From NCBI RefSeq assembly GCF_014692505.1, contig NZ_JACNYK010000002.1:124001-188000 (forward strand): DNA of 64,000 nt, in the 5' to 3' direction. This DNA comes from Sphingobacterium arenae. Lineage in GTDB: Bacteria > Bacteroidota > Bacteroidia > Sphingobacteriales > Sphingobacteriaceae. The notes beneath the pieces were generated by a model that saw nothing but the letters and a program-made list of their open reading frames with translations, had not been told where the DNA came from and did no database searches. The translations under genes were made by a program, and so were the position numbers. How positions within the stretch are numbered: position 1 is the first letter of the stretch; each line of letters starts with the position of its first letter. Shown one piece after another: positions 8,294-17,825 of this stretch.

Positions 8294-8827
8294 TTACTCC
8301 TGTATCGTCCACACCAATTTATCTGTAGCATATCCCGAACGTTTGGCATACGATAGATACTTTTGCTTGATATCTTCCGGTATTGTTTTATCACGCGAGA
8401 GTATCCACATATAGTCAAGATTTTCACCGAACACCAACGCGTAGCGATAATCATCATCCACCATCACAACATTATATCCCGAATAGAACGGGCCAAAAAA
8501 GGAAACTTTTAGAGCTCCCTCCTCTTCGCTTCTTACGAAGGTTGCCTTGCCAACACTCTGCTTATACTTTTCTTTTACCATGTCGTATCCTTGATTATTG
8601 ACTCGAATGCTGCCATCGTCGTTCAATGTATAGGACGCGATTACATTTTTAAGGTTCTTTTCCCAATAAAAATCTATTCGCGCAATCTCGTACCATTCGC
8701 CCAAATATTTATCTTTTTGAAAACCCTGCACTACTGTTACGTTAGATTTGACAGGTTTCAACAAATTATATAGTGTCGTGCCAGCAGCTACAGCAGCGAG
8801 CAACAATAATGATTTTTTTCTGTCCAT
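8294..8827 (-). CDS. bacterial lipocalin (Blc-like)
   Basis: A 177-residue protein with an N-terminal membrane/signal segment (KKSLLLLAAVAAGTTLYNLL) followed by the lipocalin signature KYLGEWYEIARIDFYWEKNL (the GxW motif) and the later LSRDKTIPEDIKQKYLSYAKRSGY helix typical of Blc. Strands NVIASYTLNDDGSIRVNN and SFFGPFYSGYNVVMVDDDY complete the barrel. Blc-type lipocalins bind fatty acids or lysophospholipids at the outer membrane. No lipobox Cys is present, unlike E. coli Blc, so it is anchored by the N-terminal helix or periplasmic. The ATG at 8827 is preferred over an upstream in-frame start because it begins the signal segment. Confidence 0.9.
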   Translation of the reverse strand: MDRKKSLLLLAAVAAGTTLYNLLKPVKSNVTVVQGFQKDKYLGEWYEIARIDFYWEKNLKNVIASYTLNDDGSIRVNNQGYDMVKEKYKQSVGKATFVRSEEEGALKVSFFGPFYSGYNVVMVDDDYRYALVFGENLDYMWILSRDKTIPEDIKQKYLSYAKRSGYATDKLVWTIQE

Positions 8828-8949
8828 ATACACTAAACCCAAAAGCATTATAAAAGTTTGGCTATTAATTGATAGTTTTGAAAAACCTCCTTGATACACC
8901 CAAGAAGGTTTTTAGTGAATATTAGCAGTAACATTTTCAGCAAAGAACA

Positions 8950-9414
8950 TTGTATTCAAAAGAAGAAGCAAAGAAATTAAAAGAACAATTTTGGACAAAC
9001 TTTGGTCGGTTTATGTCCCCGATTCCAAATGAAGAGGGATTAAAGGTCAATTGGATCAACTATAAAACGGGGATTAAGCATCTTTATTTTCGTATGGAGG
9101 TGGATAATAAAACCGCATGCATCTACATTGAAATCAGCCATCCGGATCAAGGAATAAGGGAACTGATGTTTACCCAATTCCAGGAATACAAAAACATACT
9201 GCGTGCTGAACTCATGGAAGAATGGATATGGAATGAAAACCATGATGATGAATACGGTAAAAACACCGCTCGTATCGGAATAGAACTCAACAAAAAAGCT
9301 TCGATTTTTAAAGCGGAAGACTGGCCTGCATTAATCAGTTTTTTCAAGCCTCGTATTATTGCCTTAGACCGCTTTTGGAGTAACGCAAAATATGGATTTG
9401 AACTATTTAAATAG
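8950..9414 (+). CDS. DUF4268 domain protein, TTG start
   Basis: A 154-residue protein matching the DUF4268 family from its first residues (MYSKEEAKKLKEQFWTNFGRFMSP) through GLKVNWINYKTGIKHLYFRM to the C-terminal DRFWSNAKYGFELF. The family begins with the MYSKEEA segment, so the TTG at 8950 is taken as the start; the next ATG would remove 21 conserved residues. Function unknown; DUF4268 is related to domains found in restriction-like proteins, but here it stands alone. It ends 8 nt inside the convergent SBF transporter gene. Confidence 0.85.
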   Translation: MYSKEEAKKLKEQFWTNFGRFMSPIPNEEGLKVNWINYKTGIKHLYFRMEVDNKTACIYIEISHPDQGIRELMFTQFQEYKNILRAELMEEWIWNENHDDEYGKNTARIGIELNKKASIFKAEDWPALISFFKPRIIALDRFWSNAKYGFELFK

Positions 9415-10375
9415 CACCTTTATTATGATATCGTTGTGCTATCACCGTAACGACCAGTATTTGGAACGCATGAAAAATCATCAACGGAAGAAAATATAAG
9501 CCTGCACTCGCGGAATGGGCAAACAGAAATTTGCCGAATACCGAACCGTGGGTCAGTGATTTTTTAGACCCGCAGAATAACGCTACTATAAGGTCTTCCC
9601 TATTGAATTTAAAGACAAACCTACTTAATACATATATCAATCCGTAAACGAGGACAAACAGCAACACAACGCCGACAAAAATCCACAATAAGTACAACTT
9701 CCCCGTGCTTTCGAACACCCCGCTAACAAATGACTCGGCAAAGCTATCATATACAATAAGTAAGATGATTGATTTGTCGAAAAGCGTTAACTCCCGATTA
9801 TATTTTGAAACCCATTTCCCTAAATACGGTTGCAAGAGTAATCCCCCAACGACAGGGATAATAATCTCCTTGATCAGCCCCCAATACACGTCGCCCAAAA
9901 CATCAATCTCACCGAAGTCGAGAAAAAATTGCATCCATAACGGTGTGATGATTACACCTATTAACCCCGATATACTCGCATTAAAAATTGCTGCAGGGAT
10001 ATTTCCGCGGGCAATGGAAACCATGACTACGGAAGAGGATACCGTAGATGGCAAGGCCGCCAGAAAGAAAAACGAGAGCCAAAAATCCCGCTGCAATTCA
10101 CTGTGAACAAACGAATAAAATGGTAACAATAACAGCGGAAATAAGACAAAGGTAGCTCCTTGTACCAACAGATGAAGTTTCCAATTGCTTAACCCCGCTC
10201 TCAACTGTTGAAAACTCAACTTTAATCCATAAAAAAAGAAAATAAGTGACACACCAACACTCGTAATCCAATTTAGTATTTGCCCATCACGCCATGAGTA
10301 AAGCTGTGGAAAAAAATAAGCTAATACAATGAAGCAGAGCAAAGCCAAAATAAAGCCGTCAAATTTCAGTTTCAT
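9407..10375 (-). CDS. bile acid:sodium symporter-family transporter (SBF-like, YfeH type)
   Basis: A 322-residue polytopic membrane protein with about ten hydrophobic segments. It has the SBF-like landmarks TSVGVSLIFFFYGLKLSFQQL near the N-terminus, AALPSTVSSSVVMVSIARGN in the middle (the sodium-site/crossover region) and FCGSKKSLTHGSVFGKFLF near the C-terminus, matching the YfeH branch (PF13593) rather than true bile acid carriers. It is an inner membrane transporter; the substrate is unknown. A palindromic repeat element lies just upstream of its start. Confidence 0.9.
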   Translation of the reverse strand: MKLKFDGFILALLCFIVLAYFFPQLYSWRDGQILNWITSVGVSLIFFFYGLKLSFQQLRAGLSNWKLHLLVQGATFVLFPLLLLPFYSFVHSELQRDFWLSFFFLAALPSTVSSSVVMVSIARGNIPAAIFNASISGLIGVIITPLWMQFFLDFGEIDVLGDVYWGLIKEIIIPVVGGLLLQPYLGKWVSKYNRELTLFDKSIILLIVYDSFAESFVSGVFESTGKLYLLWIFVGVVLLFVLVYGLIYVLSRFVFKFNREDLIVALFCGSKKSLTHGSVFGKFLFAHSASAGLYFLPLMIFHAFQILVVTVIAQRYHNKGAI

Positions 10376-10391
10376 TAATCATATAAATAAA

Positions 10392-10419
10392 GTAGAGACG
10401 CAACATGTTGCGTCTCTAC
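10392..10419. repeat. 28-bp perfect palindrome, REP-like element copy 1
   Basis: Arm GTAGAGACGCAACA and its exact reverse complement form a 28-bp palindrome without a loop. A related copy is at 41831-41865. It lies between the aminotransferase stop and the transporter start. Confidence 0.8.
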
Positions 10420-10448
10420 CAATAATTCAATTATGTTCCAAAGAGTTA

Positions 10449-11657
10449 CTAGGAAGACAACTTTCCTAAAGCCTCTTTTATCCGTCTTAATGCTTCTTTC
10501 AAAGAGTCATCTGAAGCAGCATACGAAAGACGGATGTAATTGTTATTTCCAAAAGAATCGCCGCCAACAGTGGCCACATGCCCCTCGTTGAGTAGATATA
10601 ACGCCAGATCCGAAGAATCTTTAATTACATTCCCATGCGTATCTTTCTTACCAAAAAACGAACTGATTTCCGGGAAGAAATAAAAGGCTCCTTCTGGAAG
10701 ATTCGTTTTCACGCCTGGTATATCATTTAATAAATCATATACCAGTTGACGTCTACGTAAAAATGCTTCTTTCATTTCATTAACACTTTCCAACCCACCA
10801 TTATAGGCGATAATACCGGCACGTTGTGCAATGGAACAAGTACCTGAGGTCGTTTGTCCCTGCAATTTATCATTTGCAGCAGCAATTTCCTTATTGGCAG
10901 CTATATACCCTAAACGCCAACCTGTCATGGCGAAAGCTTTGGAAAAGCCATTTACAATAATGACACGGTCACGAATGGATTCAAATTGAGCAATGGATTC
11001 ATGCTTGTCGATAAAGTTAATATGTTCATAAATCTCATCAGACAAGATGAAAATATTTGGGTGTTTCTCAAAAACCTTAGCTAACGCCACTAGTTCTTCC
11101 TTGCTATAAACAGAGCCTGTTGGATTACAGGGTGAAGAGAACATGAACAATTTAGTTTTGGGTGTAATAGCCGCCTCCAGCTGCTCGGGCGTAATTTTGA
11201 AATCCGAATCAATATCGGTATCGATAAATACGGATTTTCCCTCCGCCAATACAACCATTTCTGAATACGAAACCCAATATGGGGTAGGGATAATGACCTC
11301 GTCGCCAGGATTGATTAACGTTAAAATAACATTAGAAAGCGATTGTTTTGCACCCGTAGAAACCACAATTTGTGAAGGCTCATAATCCAAGCCATTTTCA
11401 TTCTTTAGTTTATTTACAATGGCTTGCCGGAGTTCGGGATACCCCGGTACCGGAGAATAACGTGTATAGTTTTCGTCTAGCGCTTTCTTTGCTGCATCCT
11501 TTACATTATTGGGTGTATTAAAGTCTGGTTCCCCTACACTTAAACTAATAACATTGATGCCTTTAGAAGCTAACTCGCGCCCTAATTTTGTCATTTTTAA
11601 GGTCGCCGATTCGGATAAATTGTTAATCCTATCTGATAAATATGATGTCGTATTCAT
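10449..11657 (-). CDS. aspC: PLP-dependent aspartate aminotransferase (class I)
   Basis: A 402-residue fold-type I aminotransferase. Diagnostic features in order: ISLSVGEPDFNTP near residue 40, GAKQSLSNV (PLP phosphate), CNPTGSVYS at about 177-185, SDEIYEHI, and the Schiff-base lysine K240 within NGFSKAFAMTGWRLGY. The C-terminal arginine region is NNYIRLSYAAS. It transfers the amino group between aspartate and 2-oxoglutarate, linking the TCA cycle and amino acid synthesis. Family members can also act on aromatic or other amino acids, so substrate range is not certain. Its promoter lies almost on top of the start codon. Confidence 0.93.
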   Translation of the reverse strand: MNTTSYLSDRINNLSESATLKMTKLGRELASKGINVISLSVGEPDFNTPNNVKDAAKKALDENYTRYSPVPGYPELRQAIVNKLKNENGLDYEPSQIVVSTGAKQSLSNVILTLINPGDEVIIPTPYWVSYSEMVVLAEGKSVFIDTDIDSDFKITPEQLEAAITPKTKLFMFSSPCNPTGSVYSKEELVALAKVFEKHPNIFILSDEIYEHINFIDKHESIAQFESIRDRVIIVNGFSKAFAMTGWRLGYIAANKEIAAANDKLQGQTTSGTCSIAQRAGIIAYNGGLESVNEMKEAFLRRRQLVYDLLNDIPGVKTNLPEGAFYFFPEISSFFGKKDTHGNVIKDSSDLALYLLNEGHVATVGGDSFGNNNYIRLSYAASDDSLKEALRRIKEALGKLSS

Positions 11658-11664
11658 GATAGTA

Positions 11665-11699
11665 CAAACCTAAATAAAATGCTTTGCATTCACGAATGC
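11665..11699 (-). promoter_or_regulatory. promoter of the aminotransferase gene, near-leaderless, with upstream dyad
   Basis: On the minus strand TAGGTTTG (11665-11672) fits the -7 consensus and ends only 7 nt before the ATG, so the transcript would have almost no leader. A 6-bp dyad GCATTC-ac-GAATGC (11686-11699) lies about 14 nt upstream of it and could be an operator. Confidence 0.45.
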
Positions 11700-11854
11700 C
11701 AATGGCAAAAAAATCATGAGTAATTCATTTTTAGATGCGCTATAATTGTGCATGATATAAAAGAAGTTTATTCTACTATGCCCTGTCTTTGGGGACTATT
11801 TCAATTTCAACAGACAATACATATACATACTCTCCATATATCAAAAGGAAATCA

Positions 11855-11862
11855 TAAATTTG
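11855..11862 (+). promoter_or_regulatory. -7 element of the glycosylasparaginase gene
   Basis: TAAATTTG at 11855-11862 matches TAnnTTTG and ends 5 nt before the ATG at 11868, pointing to a leaderless or nearly leaderless mRNA. Confidence 0.5.
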
Positions 11863-11867
11863 CCTCT

Positions 11868-12854
11868 ATGGATTCGCGGAGACAATTTTTGAAGAAAATC
11901 GGAGCTGGTTCGCTCCTGCTTGGGTTAAATCCTACGTATGCCCAACAGGTAAAACCGCTACAGACCGAGGTTAACAAACCTATCGTTCTATCTACTTGGG
12001 ATTTCGGGTTGAAAGCGAACATCGAAGCATGGAAAGTTCTTTCTACAGGAGGTCGCGCATTAGATGCTGTAGAACAAGGGGTGCGCTATACCGAGGCTGA
12101 TCCTACCGAGCGCAGCGTGGGCTACGGTGGACGTCCCGACAGAGATGGTAAAGTGACGTTGGACGCCTGCATTATGGATGAAAGTGGAAATATCGGATCA
12201 GTGGCCGCTCTAGAACAGATTAAACATCCTATATCCGTCGCTCGGGCAGTAATGGAAAAAACACCCCACGTAATGCTAGTGGGGGATGGCGCATTACAGT
12301 TCGCACAAGAACAGGGGTTTCCACGCGAAAACCTGTTGACAGAAACTTCCGAAAAGGAATGGCGTGAATGGCTCAAAACAGCAAAATACGACCCCGTTGT
12401 TAATATCGAAAATCACGATACCATTGGTATGATTGCATTAGATACGCAAGGCAATCTTTCTGGAGCCTGTACAACCAGTGGTATGGCGTTTAAAATGCAC
12501 GGACGGGTTGGTGACTCTCCTATTATCGGAGCGGGGCTATATGTTGACAACGAAGTGGGGGCTGCTACGGCCACTGGACATGGCGAAGAGGTCATCCGCA
12601 CCGTAGGTTCGCATTTGGTTGTCGAATTGATGCGTCAAGGACACACTCCTCAAAATGCTTGTGAAGAGGCTGTCAATCGAATCATTAAATTTACGGAGAA
12701 TCGCAAGAAAATGTTGGATAACATACAAGTGGGGTTTATTGCGTTGAACAAACAAGGAGAATATGGTGCGTATTGCATACATGGCGGTTTTAATTACGCG
12801 AAATATGATCATGCCGGAAACGAACTTATATCTTCTCCCCACTATCTCAAATAA
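11868..12854 (+). CDS. N4-(beta-N-acetylglucosaminyl)-L-asparaginase (glycosylasparaginase)
   Basis: A 328-residue Ntn-hydrolase that cleaves the GlcNAc-Asn bond of N-glycopeptides. The N-terminus has a twin-arginine signal (SRRQFLKK followed by a hydrophobic stretch and a TYAQQ cleavage region), so it is exported folded to the periplasm. GGRALDAVEQGVRYTE and SVGYGGRPDRDGKVTLDA are family motifs. The autoprocessing/catalytic Thr185 is in NHDTIGMIA, followed by LSGACTTSGMAFKMHGRVGDSP. The precursor splits before Thr185 into alpha and beta chains. The ATG at 11868 is chosen because it starts the Tat signal and directly follows a promoter. cutC follows 2 nt later, an arrangement that suggests an operon. 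Confidence 0.93.
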   Translation: MDSRRQFLKKIGAGSLLLGLNPTYAQQVKPLQTEVNKPIVLSTWDFGLKANIEAWKVLSTGGRALDAVEQGVRYTEADPTERSVGYGGRPDRDGKVTLDACIMDESGNIGSVAALEQIKHPISVARAVMEKTPHVMLVGDGALQFAQEQGFPRENLLTETSEKEWREWLKTAKYDPVVNIENHDTIGMIALDTQGNLSGACTTSGMAFKMHGRVGDSPIIGAGLYVDNEVGAATATGHGEEVIRTVGSHLVVELMRQGHTPQNACEEAVNRIIKFTENRKKMLDNIQVGFIALNKQGEYGAYCIHGGFNYAKYDHAGNELISSPHYLK

Positions 12855-12856
12855 AG

Positions 12857-13525
12857 ATGTCAAAAATAGAAATTGCCTGTTTTAATATAGAAGCAGCGCG
12901 TATAGCACAACAGCACGGCGCCGACCGCGTAGAGTTTTGCGCCGACATGCAAGTCGGCGGAACAACTCCCGATTTGCGAGAAACAGAAATCGTACGTCGT
13001 GAATTACATATCGCGCTTCATGTGATGATACGGCCTCGAGGTGGGAATTTTGTGTATTCAATGCAGGAATTTGCACAGATGAAAAACGACATCCTAACGT
13101 ATAACGCATTGGGCGCGGATGGCTTTGTATTCGGTATCTTGGATGAGGCGGGAAACATAGATAAGCAAAAAAATAACGCTTTGGTCGAGCTAGCAGGAGG
13201 CAAACCTTGTACTTTCCATAGAGCATTTGATGAAGTTTCTGATAGTGTCCAAGCATTAGAAGATATTATTGCCTGTGGTTTTACTACTGTACTCACCTCG
13301 GGATGCGCACCGAATGTAGTTTCAGGACAAGAAGAACTGAAACGTCTGGTACAGCAAGCTCGTGATCGCATTACAATTATGCCTGGTGGTGGGTTGCGTT
13401 CCACCAATATTAAGCGTATCTGGCAAGATACAGATGCAGCGTATTTTCATTCGTCGGCCATTACGGATGGCTCGGAAACAGCTGTTGGTGAAGAAGTAAA
13501 GGCGCTGGTGAAAGCGGTTAACTAG
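12857..13525 (+). CDS. cutC: CutC family protein
   Basis: A 222-residue TIM-barrel protein with the CutC motifs IEIACFNIEAARIAQQHGADRVEFC, GGTTPD and MIRPRGGNFVYS shown in part, then TFHRAFDEV and TSGCAPNV, with IMPGGGLRS near the end. CutC was named for copper homeostasis in E. coli, but direct copper binding is doubtful and its enzymatic activity is unknown. Here it lies 2 nt after glycosylasparaginase, so a role in glycan or glycopeptide metabolism is as plausible as metal handling. Confidence 0.92.
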   Translation: MSKIEIACFNIEAARIAQQHGADRVEFCADMQVGGTTPDLRETEIVRRELHIALHVMIRPRGGNFVYSMQEFAQMKNDILTYNALGADGFVFGILDEAGNIDKQKNNALVELAGGKPCTFHRAFDEVSDSVQALEDIIACGFTTVLTSGCAPNVVSGQEELKRLVQQARDRITIMPGGGLRSTNIKRIWQDTDAAYFHSSAITDGSETAVGEEVKALVKAVN

Positions 13526-13551
13526 GAAAATCGTTGGACTATCGCGGGCTT

Positions 13552-14286
13552 TTAGCATGATGCGATGTACTTCAAACCTAGCCGCAAACCATAACCGATT
13601 GCTATGCCAATCACGAAACTAGCCAAGGTACCTACGAGGATATATTCTGTAAACTTGGTGTCTTTTGCATTTGTTAAGTCTCCGAAACGAAAGATGGATT
13701 TTGCTCCCAAAAGAAATCCTATACCCGACAAAAAACCAACGTGTATAAAGAGGACGATAAGCAACCGTTCCATAATACCAATGAGCATACCGGCATCTAC
13801 GAGCGAATTTTCAGGTTTCGTGACCACATCAGTTTCGGATGTCCATTTACTAAAGAAAACGCGCAACACAATCGGACTAACGAAAACGATCAGCACAAAA
13901 GTTAATACATATAGCAGGTTTTTTGTAGAAAGTAGCGCATCCCAATCGATCGGTAAACCATATTTATATAATACGACAACAATTAGAGATAAGATATGTA
14001 GCGTCTGATCTGCCATAAACAGTAAAAACGCGCGACGTGGATTTTTTTTTTCAAGATAAATCTTTCCACTGTCTATTAATAGGTGTGCGCAGCTTATAAA
14101 CAATATAACTTGCCATTGATCAGAGATTTCGGGAAGAAAGAACACAACCAATAACGCGGTGTGTAGGGTAATATGTAATAATAAATAACCAATATGCTCT
14201 TGTCGTTTCTGTACCCATTTTTTGGGTTGTAGTACAAAATCACCTATAAAATGAGCTAGTAGCAGCTTTAAGAATAGAAGACTCAT
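13552..14286 (-). CDS. DUF3307 membrane protein
   Basis: A 244-residue polytopic membrane protein. It has the DUF3307 signature LLLAHFIGDFVLQPKKWVQKR at its start, a second HLLIDSGKIY motif and FLLFMADQTLHILSLIVV, and about six to seven hydrophobic helices. The start at 14286 overlaps the satD stop by ATGA, showing translational coupling. Function unknown; the family is regularly encoded with SatD proteins in Bacteroidota. Confidence 0.88.
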   Translation of the reverse strand: MSLLFLKLLLAHFIGDFVLQPKKWVQKRQEHIGYLLLHITLHTALLVVFFLPEISDQWQVILFISCAHLLIDSGKIYLEKKNPRRAFLLFMADQTLHILSLIVVVLYKYGLPIDWDALLSTKNLLYVLTFVLIVFVSPIVLRVFFSKWTSETDVVTKPENSLVDAGMLIGIMERLLIVLFIHVGFLSGIGFLLGAKSIFRFGDLTNAKDTKFTEYILVGTLASFVIGIAIGYGLRLGLKYIASC

Positions 14287-14873
14287 AATGCTAACATTTC
14301 TTTTGTACAATAATCTAACGCCCGTTGTATTTTCGCAAAGCTCGCTTTCTGCAATTCGGTACTTACTTGACTTTGATATTTCTTATCCAATATTTTGGCC
14401 AATTCCGCTTGGTTAGCTCCCTCATTCTGGAATGCCGCTTTCACCGTTTCGGCCATGTTAGGCGTCCATCGGGTAGTTAATTCTGCGACTAAAGGTAATA
14501 TCACATTACATACGGCATCGAGTTTAGGATAAGCCGATTTAAAAAATATTGTTTCCTTTTTTAGTTCTTCAAAAGCTTCTCCAGAATAAATAAGTGCAGA
14601 ACCAAACGAATTTTTGATATGCGGAGCATCATATTCCTTCGTTCCAATACCAATACCAATTCGTGCGTCTAAATCAAATGCCAGCATAGCAGCCTTAATA
14701 TAGAAAGTAGCTGTTAATACATTTTGACATGTAAGTTCCGCTTGAAAACTATCTCCACGGAAGATATCAAATTTGTGTGAATATAGCCCTATAGCCTTCT
14801 CCAAAGCTGGCATCCACACTTTCGGCTCCAAGGAGCGCGATTTGATTATATCACCTGATATTACAGCTATCAT
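14283..14873 (-). CDS. SatD family protein
   Basis: A 196-residue soluble protein with the SatD N-terminal pattern MIAVISGDIIKSRSLEP and an IFRGDSFQAEL segment; the middle (DARIGIGIGTKEYDAP, GSALIYSGEAFEELK) fits the family (PF16264). The C-terminal part (ANQAELAKILDKKYQSQVST) reads like a helix-turn-helix, so DNA binding is possible. A TTG at 14891 would add six residues but lies inside the promoter -7 element, so the ATG at 14873 is preferred. The tandem repeat array directly upstream could be its own operator. SatD takes its name from a streptococcal secretion and acid tolerance locus; its biochemical role is unknown. Confidence 0.85.
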   Translation of the reverse strand: MIAVISGDIIKSRSLEPKVWMPALEKAIGLYSHKFDIFRGDSFQAELTCQNVLTATFYIKAAMLAFDLDARIGIGIGTKEYDAPHIKNSFGSALIYSGEAFEELKKETIFFKSAYPKLDAVCNVILPLVAELTTRWTPNMAETVKAAFQNEGANQAELAKILDKKYQSQVSTELQKASFAKIQRALDYCTKEMLAL

Positions 14874-14888
14874 ATATCGTCTTTTACT

Positions 14889-14921
14889 CAAATATAGATA
14901 TAGAATAGCATATCAGCAAAA
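14889..14921 (-). promoter_or_regulatory. satD-DUF3307 promoter with both -7 and -33 elements
   Basis: On the minus strand TATATTTG (14889-14896) is the -7 element and TTTTG (14917-14921) lies 20 nt upstream, the standard Bacteroidota arrangement. Transcription would start near 14882, about 10 nt before the ATG at 14873. Confidence 0.75.
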
Positions 14922-14934
14922 TTATCGACAAATC

Positions 14935-15036
14935 AAATTATCACTAAAAACAATGATAAACTAAATTATCACTAAAAACAATGATAAACTAAATTATCAC
15001 TAAAAACAATGATAAACTAAATTATCATTAAAAACA
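14935..15036. repeat. tandem 28-bp operator-like repeats upstream of satD
   Basis: Three identical 28-bp units (14935-14962, 14963-14990, 14991-15018) and a partial fourth (15019-15036, one base changed) follow head to tail. Each holds the dyad TTATCA-N10-TGATAA. The array sits directly upstream of the satD promoter and ends 9 nt before the leuS stop. Regular dyads on one 28-bp phase look like cooperative protein binding sites. Confidence 0.9.
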
Positions 15037-15044
15037 GCCATATA

Positions 15045-17825
15045 TTATACGACGATGTTGATGATCTTGCCCCTCACAAAAACAACCTTTTTTACAATTT
15101 TTCCGTCCAAATAGCGCTGCACATCCGCATTCGACAAAATAATTTCCTCTACCACTTTCGCATCTAAATCTAACGCCAATGACAGGTTCATTTTCATTTT
15201 TCCATTCACGGAAACCGGATAAGCAAATTCTGATTCCACCAAGTACTCCGAGCGGAAGACAGGATACGGTGCATACGATATTGTCCCTGCTTCATTCCCC
15301 AATAACGCCCATAACTCTTCGGTGATATGTGGAGCATAAGGCTCAAGAACAATAATAAGGTCTTGTAATATTTTACGTTTATTGCATTTCAAATCAGACA
15401 ACTCGTTTACGCAAATCATAAATGCCGATACGGAAGTATTGAACGAGAAACGCTCTATATCCTCTTCTACCTTCTTGATAATTTTATGCAATGCCTTATA
15501 TTCCGATTTGGTCGGCTCATCGTCTGAAATAAAAAGATTTCCTTCTGCATCATGGAATAAACGCCATACTTTACGTAAAAATTTATATACACCCTCTATA
15601 CCATTTGTATTCCAAGGTTTTGATTGCTCTAGTGGACCTAAGAACATTTCGTAAAGACGGAGTGTATCTGCACCATATGTTTCTATAATGTCGTCAGGAT
15701 TAACCACATTAAATTTAGATTTCGACATCTTCTCCACTTCGGTACCACATATATATTTGCCATTTTCCAAGACAAATTTTGCGTTCACAAAGTCTGGACG
15801 AAACGCCTTAAATTTCTCCGTATCCAGCACATCATTATAGACGATGTTAACATCCACGTGCAAGGGAACCGTATGGTATTGGTCTTTCAAGCCATAGGAA
15901 ACAAAAACATTTGTTCCTTTACCCTCCTCATCAAGCACGCGGTATACAAAGTTAGAACGCCCTTGGATCATCCCTTGGTTGATTAACTTTTTAAAAGGTT
16001 CCTCCTCATTATGGTATCCAAGATCTTTCAGCACTTTATTCCAAAACCTGGAATAGAGCAAATGCCCTGTAGCATGCTCTGAGCCACCAATATATAAATC
16101 TACAGCTTTCCAATAATCTACAGCCTCTTTAGATGCAAAAGATTCATCATTGGTCGGATCCATATAACGAAACCAATACCACGAAGAGCCAGCCCAGCCC
16201 GGCATCGTACTCAACTCGTATTCGTATTTTCCTTGGTACTTCCACCCATCCGCTCTACCCAGTGGCGGTTCTCCTGTTTCTGTGGGTAAGTACTTATCTA
16301 CCTCTGGTAGTAAAAGAGGTAACTCTTTCTCATCTATCAAATAAGGTAGTCCGTTTTTAAAGAATACCGGCACAGGTTCTCCCCAATAGCGCTGGCGACC
16401 AAAAATAGCATCGCGCATCCGATAATTTATCTTGGCCTTACCTAGACCAAGACCTTCAAGACGTTTGATCAACGCCGGGACAGCTTCTTCGTACGTCATG
16501 CCGTTAATGAAATCCGAATTGATATAGCGCCCCTCTTTTGTTGGGTCAGCATCCTCTTCTATATTTTGTGCATCAGAAATCGGAATAATCGGCAAATTAA
16601 AATGTTTTGCAAAAACATAATCCCGTTGATCTCCGGATGGGACGGCCATTACCGCACCCGTCCCATATCCCGCTAAAACATAATCTGCAATCCAAATAGG
16701 TACGTCAGCCCCAGTCAACGGATGCTTCGCATACGAGCCCGTAAAAGCCCCCGATACCGTTTTTGTATCCGCCATACGATCTAATTCGGATTTCTTTGCA
16801 GTCTTTTCTTTATAACCCTCAATTTCCACACGTTGTTTATCAGTAGTTAAAGCATCCACCAATTCATGTTCTGGCGCTAAAACTATAAAAGAAACGCCAA
16901 AAATTGTATCCACGCGCGTAGTAAACACTTCAATGTCATTCAACTGAGGCAGTAGGAATTTAACCGAGGCACCTACCGATTTCCCTATCCAGTTACGCTG
17001 CATTTCTACTAACGGTTCCGGCCAATCGACCGTATCCAATCCCCGCAACAAACGATCAGCATACGCCGTTATACGCATCGACCATTGCATCATTTTTTTC
17101 TGTTCTACAGGATAACCTCCTCGTTCTGACACCCCGTTAATAACTTCGTCATTCGCCAACACCGTCCCTAATGCAGCACACCAATTCACCGTGCTTTCTC
17201 GCAAGTAAGCCAAGCGATATTTTAACAATTCCCGTTGCTGCTCTTCTACCGAAAAGCTATTCCATTCGGTTGCTGTAAACGTTAAAACATCCTCGTCACA
17301 AACGGCATAAATACCTTCAGAGCCAGATGTTTCGAAACGATTTGTTAAACTATCAATTGATTCTGATTTATCAGCCTCCTTATTATACCAAGCATGGAAC
17401 AACTGCATGAAAATCCACTGTGTCCATTTGTAATAATCGGGTTCCGACGTGCGCACCTCTCTTGACCAATCATAGGAAAAACCTATATTATCTAGTTGCT
17501 CCCGATAACGTTTAATATTTACTTCTGTTGTAACGGAAGGATGCTGTCCCGTTTGGATTGCATACTGTTCCGCAGGTAACCCAAAGGAGTCATATCCCAT
17601 CGGATGCAACACGTTAAAACCTTTTAATCTCTTATATCTAGCGAAAATATCGGACGCAATGTAACCGAGCGGATGCCCAACATGCAGTCCAGCACCAGAC
17701 GGATACGGAAACATGTCTAATACGTAATATTTGGGTTTATCTGTTGTCTCAGCAGGTCTAAAAGTACCATTTTCGGCCCAAAACTGTTGCCACTTCTTTT
17801 CTAACGATCGATGATTGTATTCCAT
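15045..17825 (-). CDS. leuS: leucyl-tRNA synthetase
   Basis: A 926-residue class I aminoacyl-tRNA synthetase that charges tRNA-Leu. The HIGH motif is HVGH at residues 48-51 within [15 protein letters not shown]. The CP1 editing domain includes [15 protein letters not shown] and [16 protein letters not shown]. The KMSKS motif ([16 protein letters not shown]) is near residue 700, followed by the anticodon-binding helical domain ([13 protein letters not shown]). Length and order are normal for a bacterial LeuRS. It is transcribed alone and ends just before the repeat array. Confidence 0.98.
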   Translation of the reverse strand: MEYNHRSLEKKWQQFWAENGTFRPAETTDKPKYYVLDMFPYPSGAGLHVGHPLGYIASDIFARYKRLKGFNVLHPMGYDSFGLPAEQYAIQTGQHPSVTTEVNIKRYREQLDNIGFSYDWSREVRTSEPDYYKWTQWIFMQLFHAWYNKEADKSESIDSLTNRFETSGSEGIYAVCDEDVLTFTATEWNSFSVEEQQRELLKYRLAYLRESTVNWCAALGTVLANDEVINGVSERGGYPVEQKKMMQWSMRITAYADRLLRGLDTVDWPEPLVEMQRNWIGKSVGASVKFLLPQLNDIEVFTTRVDTIFGVSFIVLAPEHELVDALTTDKQRVEIEGYKEKTAKKSELDRMADTKTVSGAFTGSYAKHPLTGADVPIWIADYVLAGYGTGAVMAVPSGDQRDYVFAKHFNLPIIPISDAQNIEEDADPTKEGRYINSDFINGMTYEEAVPALIKRLEGLGLGKAKINYRMRDAIFGRQRYWGEPVPVFFKNGLPYLIDEKELPLLLPEVDKYLPTETGEPPLGRADGWKYQGKYEYELSTMPGWAGSSWYWFRYMDPTNDESFASKEAVDYWKAVDLYIGGSEHATGHLLYSRFWNKVLKDLGYHNEEEPFKKLINQGMIQGRSNFVYRVLDEEGKGTNVFVSYGLKDQYHTVPLHVDVNIVYNDVLDTEKFKAFRPDFVNAKFVLENGKYICGTEVEKMSKSKFNVVNPDDIIETYGADTLRLYEMFLGPLEQSKPWNTNGIEGVYKFLRKVWRLFHDAEGNLFISDDEPTKSEYKALHKIIKKVEEDIERFSFNTSVSAFMICVNELSDLKCNKRKILQDLIIVLEPYAPHITEELWALLGNEAGTISYAPYPVFRSEYLVESEFAYPVSVNGKMKMNLSLALDLDAKVVEEIILSNADVQRYLDGKIVKKVVFVRGKIINIVV

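Noticed and set aside
8067..8414. 115-residue ORF across tRNA-Ser
   Set aside because: It overlaps a perfect tRNA gene and a terminator and has no homology-like features.
8881..8913. Hairpin AAAAACCTCCTT/AAGAAGGTTTTT between lipocalin and DUF4268 genes, with an AAGGAGGT on the minus strand
   Set aside because: Not followed by a T-tract, and the SD-like octamer is over 50 nt from the lipocalin ATG; probably chance.
12882..13407. Long antisense ORFs in cutC
   Set aside because: Opposite strand of a clear CutC gene; composition is a by-product of its codon use.
14874..14891. TTG start of SatD at 14891
   Set aside because: It lies within the TATATTTG -7 element on the minus strand; the family starts at MIAVISGD, residue 7 of that frame.
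14935..15036. CRISPR-like array
   Set aside because: Repeats follow each other without spacers, and no cas genes are present; the dyads point to operator sites.
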